The notes under the pieces were generated by a model. The model saw only the letters and a list, made by a program, of their open reading frames with translations, was not told where the DNA came from and made no database searches. A stretch of 64,000 nucleotides of DNA from Labilibacter marinus (GTDB lineage Bacteria > Bacteroidota > Bacteroidia > Bacteroidales > Marinilabiliaceae): the NCBI RefSeq assembly GCF_001659685.2, contig NZ_LXYE02000001.1, positions 62,001 through 126,000 of the forward strand. The letters are read 5' to 3'. The position numbers and the translations under genes are program-made. Positions 62,067 through 64,000 of the stretch are shown here, piece after piece (the stretch's first letter is position 1; each line of letters opens with the position of its first letter).

Positions 62067-62627
62067 TTATTCTATATTTTCCTTTAAAAAGGCTTCAATT
62101 TTTTTTGTTGCATGATGATAAGAAGCTTTTAAGGAGCCTATAGAAGTATCTGTTATTTCAGATATTTCCTGATATTTCATTTCTTCAAAATACTTCAAGT
62201 TAAAAATAATACGTTGCTTATCTGGTAATGTGGCAATAGCTTGTTGTAACTTAAGTTGTAAGTCGTTTCCATCGAAATATGGATCGCTTTTTAGGGCATC
62301 TCCATGGTTGTTGTCTTCATCATTAATGGAGTATTGACTTACCTTTTTCTTCTTCTTTAGTAAAGTTAGAGCTTCGTTGGTTGCAATACGATAAAGCCAA
62401 GTGTACAAAGCTGAGTTACCTTGGAAGCCTCCAAGGTTTTGCCAGATTTTAATAAAACAATTCTGAAGTGCGTCATCAGCATCATCATGTGTAACTACAA
62501 TTTTTCTAATGTGCCAATATAAGCGTTCCTTATATCTGGACATTATCAACCTAAAAGCATCCTGTTGTTTGCCTTCGGAATTAAATAGTTCAATTATTTC
62601 TATATCTGTAAGTTCCTGATCGACCAT
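62067..62627 (-). CDS. ECF-subfamily RNA polymerase sigma factor
   Basis: The 186-residue sigma-70 family protein has region 2 (~25-95, DDADDALQNCFIKIWQNL and YTWLYRIATNEALTLLKKKKK) and region 4 (~125-180, LPDKQRIIFNLKYFEEMKYQ, then EISEITDTSIGSLKASYHHA). Regions 1.1 and 3 are missing, which defines the ECF group. It heads the operon with the candidate anti-sigma factor and Spy-like protein and probably activates its own transcription in envelope stress. Its promoter in the 274-bp spacer to ychF was not identified. Confidence 0.93.
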   Translation of the reverse strand: MVDQELTDIEIIELFNSEGKQQDAFRLIMSRYKERLYWHIRKIVVTHDDADDALQNCFIKIWQNLGGFQGNSALYTWLYRIATNEALTLLKKKKKVSQYSINDEDNNHGDALKSDPYFDGNDLQLKLQQAIATLPDKQRIIFNLKYFEEMKYQEISEITDTSIGSLKASYHHATKKIEAFLKENIE

Positions 62628-62850
62628 TAATACATTTCAATAACCATCGTACCATTTGACGAAGATTGTATAAAAAGGTTTAATCTTTTAATTAAAATAT
62701 TTTGGTGAGATGTGTTGAATGTGCTTTTGTTGGTTGTAAATGAGGAGTATAGGTGTGAGGGTGTTTTAAAGAAATGATTATATGACTATGTTGTTCAAAC
62801 TTATAGAGGCAGATTATGAGTTTGTATTTTTACCAACCAAAAAATTGATG

Positions 62851-62858
62851 TACTTTTG
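62851..62858 (+). promoter_or_regulatory. -7 promoter box (TACTTTTG) of ychF
   Basis: Exact TAnnTTTG match 43 nt before the ychF ATG; the nearest upstream TTTG is 26 bp away, too far for a standard -33. Confidence 0.55.
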
Positions 62859-62901
62859 CACCACTTTTTGATAATCTAGTGACACTGAAATAAATATAAA
62901 A

Positions 62902-64000
62902 ATGGCATTACAATGTGGAATCGTAGGTTTACCCAATGTTGGTAAATCAACCTTATTTAATTGTTTATCAAACGCAAAGGCCCAATCGGCTAACTTTCCT
63001 TTCTGTACTATTGAGCCCAATGTTGGTGTTATAACAGTGCCAGATGATAGATTAATAAAATTAGAGGAATTGGTAAATCCTCAGCGAGTTTTACCTGCAA
63101 CGGTTGAAATCGTAGATATTGCGGGTTTAGTTAAAGGAGCCAGTAAAGGTGAGGGTTTAGGAAATAAATTTCTTTCTAATATTAGAGAAACCGATGCAAT
63201 TATTCATGTGCTTCGTTGTTTCGAAGATGATAATATTACGCACGTTGATGGATCGGTAAATCCTGTTAGAGATAAAGAGGTGATTGACCTTGAGTTGCAG
63301 CTAAAAGATCTTGAAACGGTTGATGCCAGATTACAAAAATCTGAGAAAGCAGCTAGAGCTTCTAACGATCCTGATATGAAAAAGCTGGTTGAGGTACTTC
63401 ATTTATATAAAGCAGCCTTAGAAGAAGGTAAATCTGCTCGTTCTGTTGAGTTATCTGAATCGCAAGAAAAGGTAGCGAAAGAATTATGGTTGTTAACAAA
63501 TAAGCCTATTTTATACGTTTGTAATGTGGATGAGGCATCTGTTATTGATGGAAACAATCATGTAGAAGCTGTAAAGGCAGTTGTTGCTGATGAAAATGCT
63601 GAAGTATTAATAATTGCTGCTCAGACAGAAGCTGATATTGCTGAGTTAGAATCGTTTGAAGAACGTCAGGAATTTTTAGAGGATATTGGATTGAATGAAT
63701 CAGGAGTAGCTAAATTAATTCGCTCAGCTTACAAGTTGTTAAATTTAGAGACTTACTTTACTGCAGGAGAAAAAGAGGTAAGAGCATGGACCTATCATAA
63801 AGGAGCTACTGCGCCGCAGGCTGCTGGGGTAATTCATACCGATTTCGAAAAAGGTTTTATTCGTGCAGAGGTTATTAAATATGACGACTACGTTAATTTA
63901 AAAACTGAAGTAGCTTGTAAAGAAGCTGGTAAAATGAATATTGAAGGGAAAGAATACATTGTTCAGGATGGAGATATCATGCATTTCAGATTTAATGTTT
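62902..64000 (+). CDS. ychF: Ribosome-binding ATPase YchF/OLA1, stop codon beyond the window
   Basis: The frame gives 366 residues and one extra base at the edge. The end, GDIMHFRFNV, is the usual YchF C-terminus, so only the stop codon is missing. The P-loop GLPNVGKST (~9-17) and switch region VDIAGLVKGASKGEGLGN (~73-90) are intact; NVDEA (~204-208) replaces the NKxD guanine-specificity motif, which gives ATP preference. A helical insert (~130-190) and C-terminal TGS domain (RAWTYHKGATAPQAAGVIHT) complete it. It is a conserved translation- and stress-linked ATPase. Confidence 0.95.
   Translation, partial: MALQCGIVGLPNVGKSTLFNCLSNAKAQSANFPFCTIEPNVGVITVPDDRLIKLEELVNPQRVLPATVEIVDIAGLVKGASKGEGLGNKFLSNIRETDAIIHVLRCFEDDNITHVDGSVNPVRDKEVIDLELQLKDLETVDARLQKSEKAARASNDPDMKKLVEVLHLYKAALEEGKSARSVELSESQEKVAKELWLLTNKPILYVCNVDEASVIDGNNHVEAVKAVVADENAEVLIIAAQTEADIAELESFEERQEFLEDIGLNESGVAKLIRSAYKLLNLETYFTAGEKEVRAWTYHKGATAPQAAGVIHTDFEKGFIRAEVIKYDDYVNLKTEVACKEAGKMNIEGKEYIVQDGDIMHFRFNV

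Noticed and set aside
1-64000. Insertion sequences, prophage, integrases, tRNA or rRNA genes
   Set aside because: None was recognised by eye on either strand; only gene fragments at 2.4 and 23.4 kb hint at rearrangement.

Overview
The window is a chromosomal segment of a Bacteroidota bacterium, most like a marine, Bacteroidales/Marinilabiliales-type polysaccharide degrader; genus and species cannot be fixed from the sequence alone. The evidence is the AT-rich DNA, TAnnTTTG promoter boxes in place of E. coli-type -10 boxes, few Shine-Dalgarno sites, and typical families: GYDIA GHMP kinase, GH97, DUF5060 hydrolase, paired S1 sulfatases, LytTR regulators and ExbB-ExbD-ExbD. No rRNA, tRNA, CRISPR array, intact IS element or prophage was found. 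Both edges cut genes: a serine hydrolase on the left and ychF on the right, the latter missing only its stop codon.

Layout. 0-2.4 kb: a beta-lactamase-fold hydrolase with an unusual repeated, structured leader, a small ExbB/TolQ-like membrane protein and a membrane LytTR regulator. 2.7-7.2 kb (minus): mevalonate operon, HMG-CoA reductase > GYDIA kinase > diphosphomevalonate decarboxylase > mevalonate kinase. 7.4-15.6 kb (plus): two sulfatases, a large GH2 protein without the usual acid/base Glu, and a DUF5060 hydrolase, a sulfated-polysaccharide module without SusC/SusD. 15.7-20.4 kb: VOC protein, small exported protein, NhaD, TrkH, exonuclease III. 20.4-22.4 kb: a TIGR04222-like membrane protein with a Cys/Gly tail followed 1 nt later by a radical SAM/SPASM enzyme. 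22.5-22.8 kb: a 21-bp-period repeat array. 22.8-24.8 kb: lipoprotein, LytTR relic, M19 dipeptidase. 25.1-28.2 kb: modABC and a Cys-rich PAS protein. 28.3-36 kb: Omp85-type barrel, then a minus-strand alpha-glucan operon (GH97 > six-hairpin glycosidase > GH13-like).

36.3-46.5 kb: cobQ, gdhA, tatD, asparaginase, the ExbB/ExbD energising operon, cobT and a second glutamate dehydrogenase. 46.7-57.5 kb is rich in signalling: a protein with two receiver-like domains fused to a PEP/pyruvate-binding ATP-grasp domain, a hybrid histidine kinase lacking its phospho-acceptor His, EttA, two tandem receiver-adenylate cyclases, and a WbuC-type cupin. 57.6-64 kb: a tiny PLDc_N-type membrane protein, hisS, hutH, an ECF sigma / membrane anti-sigma candidate / Spy-CpxP-like operon, and ychF.

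The most interesting candidates are (1) the repeated leader at 697-949, where two copies can form the same pseudoknot with compensatory changes and the last copy hides the start codon; (2) the Cys/Gly-tailed membrane protein plus radical SAM pair; (3) the 12-unit 21-bp array; and (4) the receiver/PEP-binding fusion beside a degenerate kinase. All functional statements are inferred from recognised motifs and context; no database search was run.
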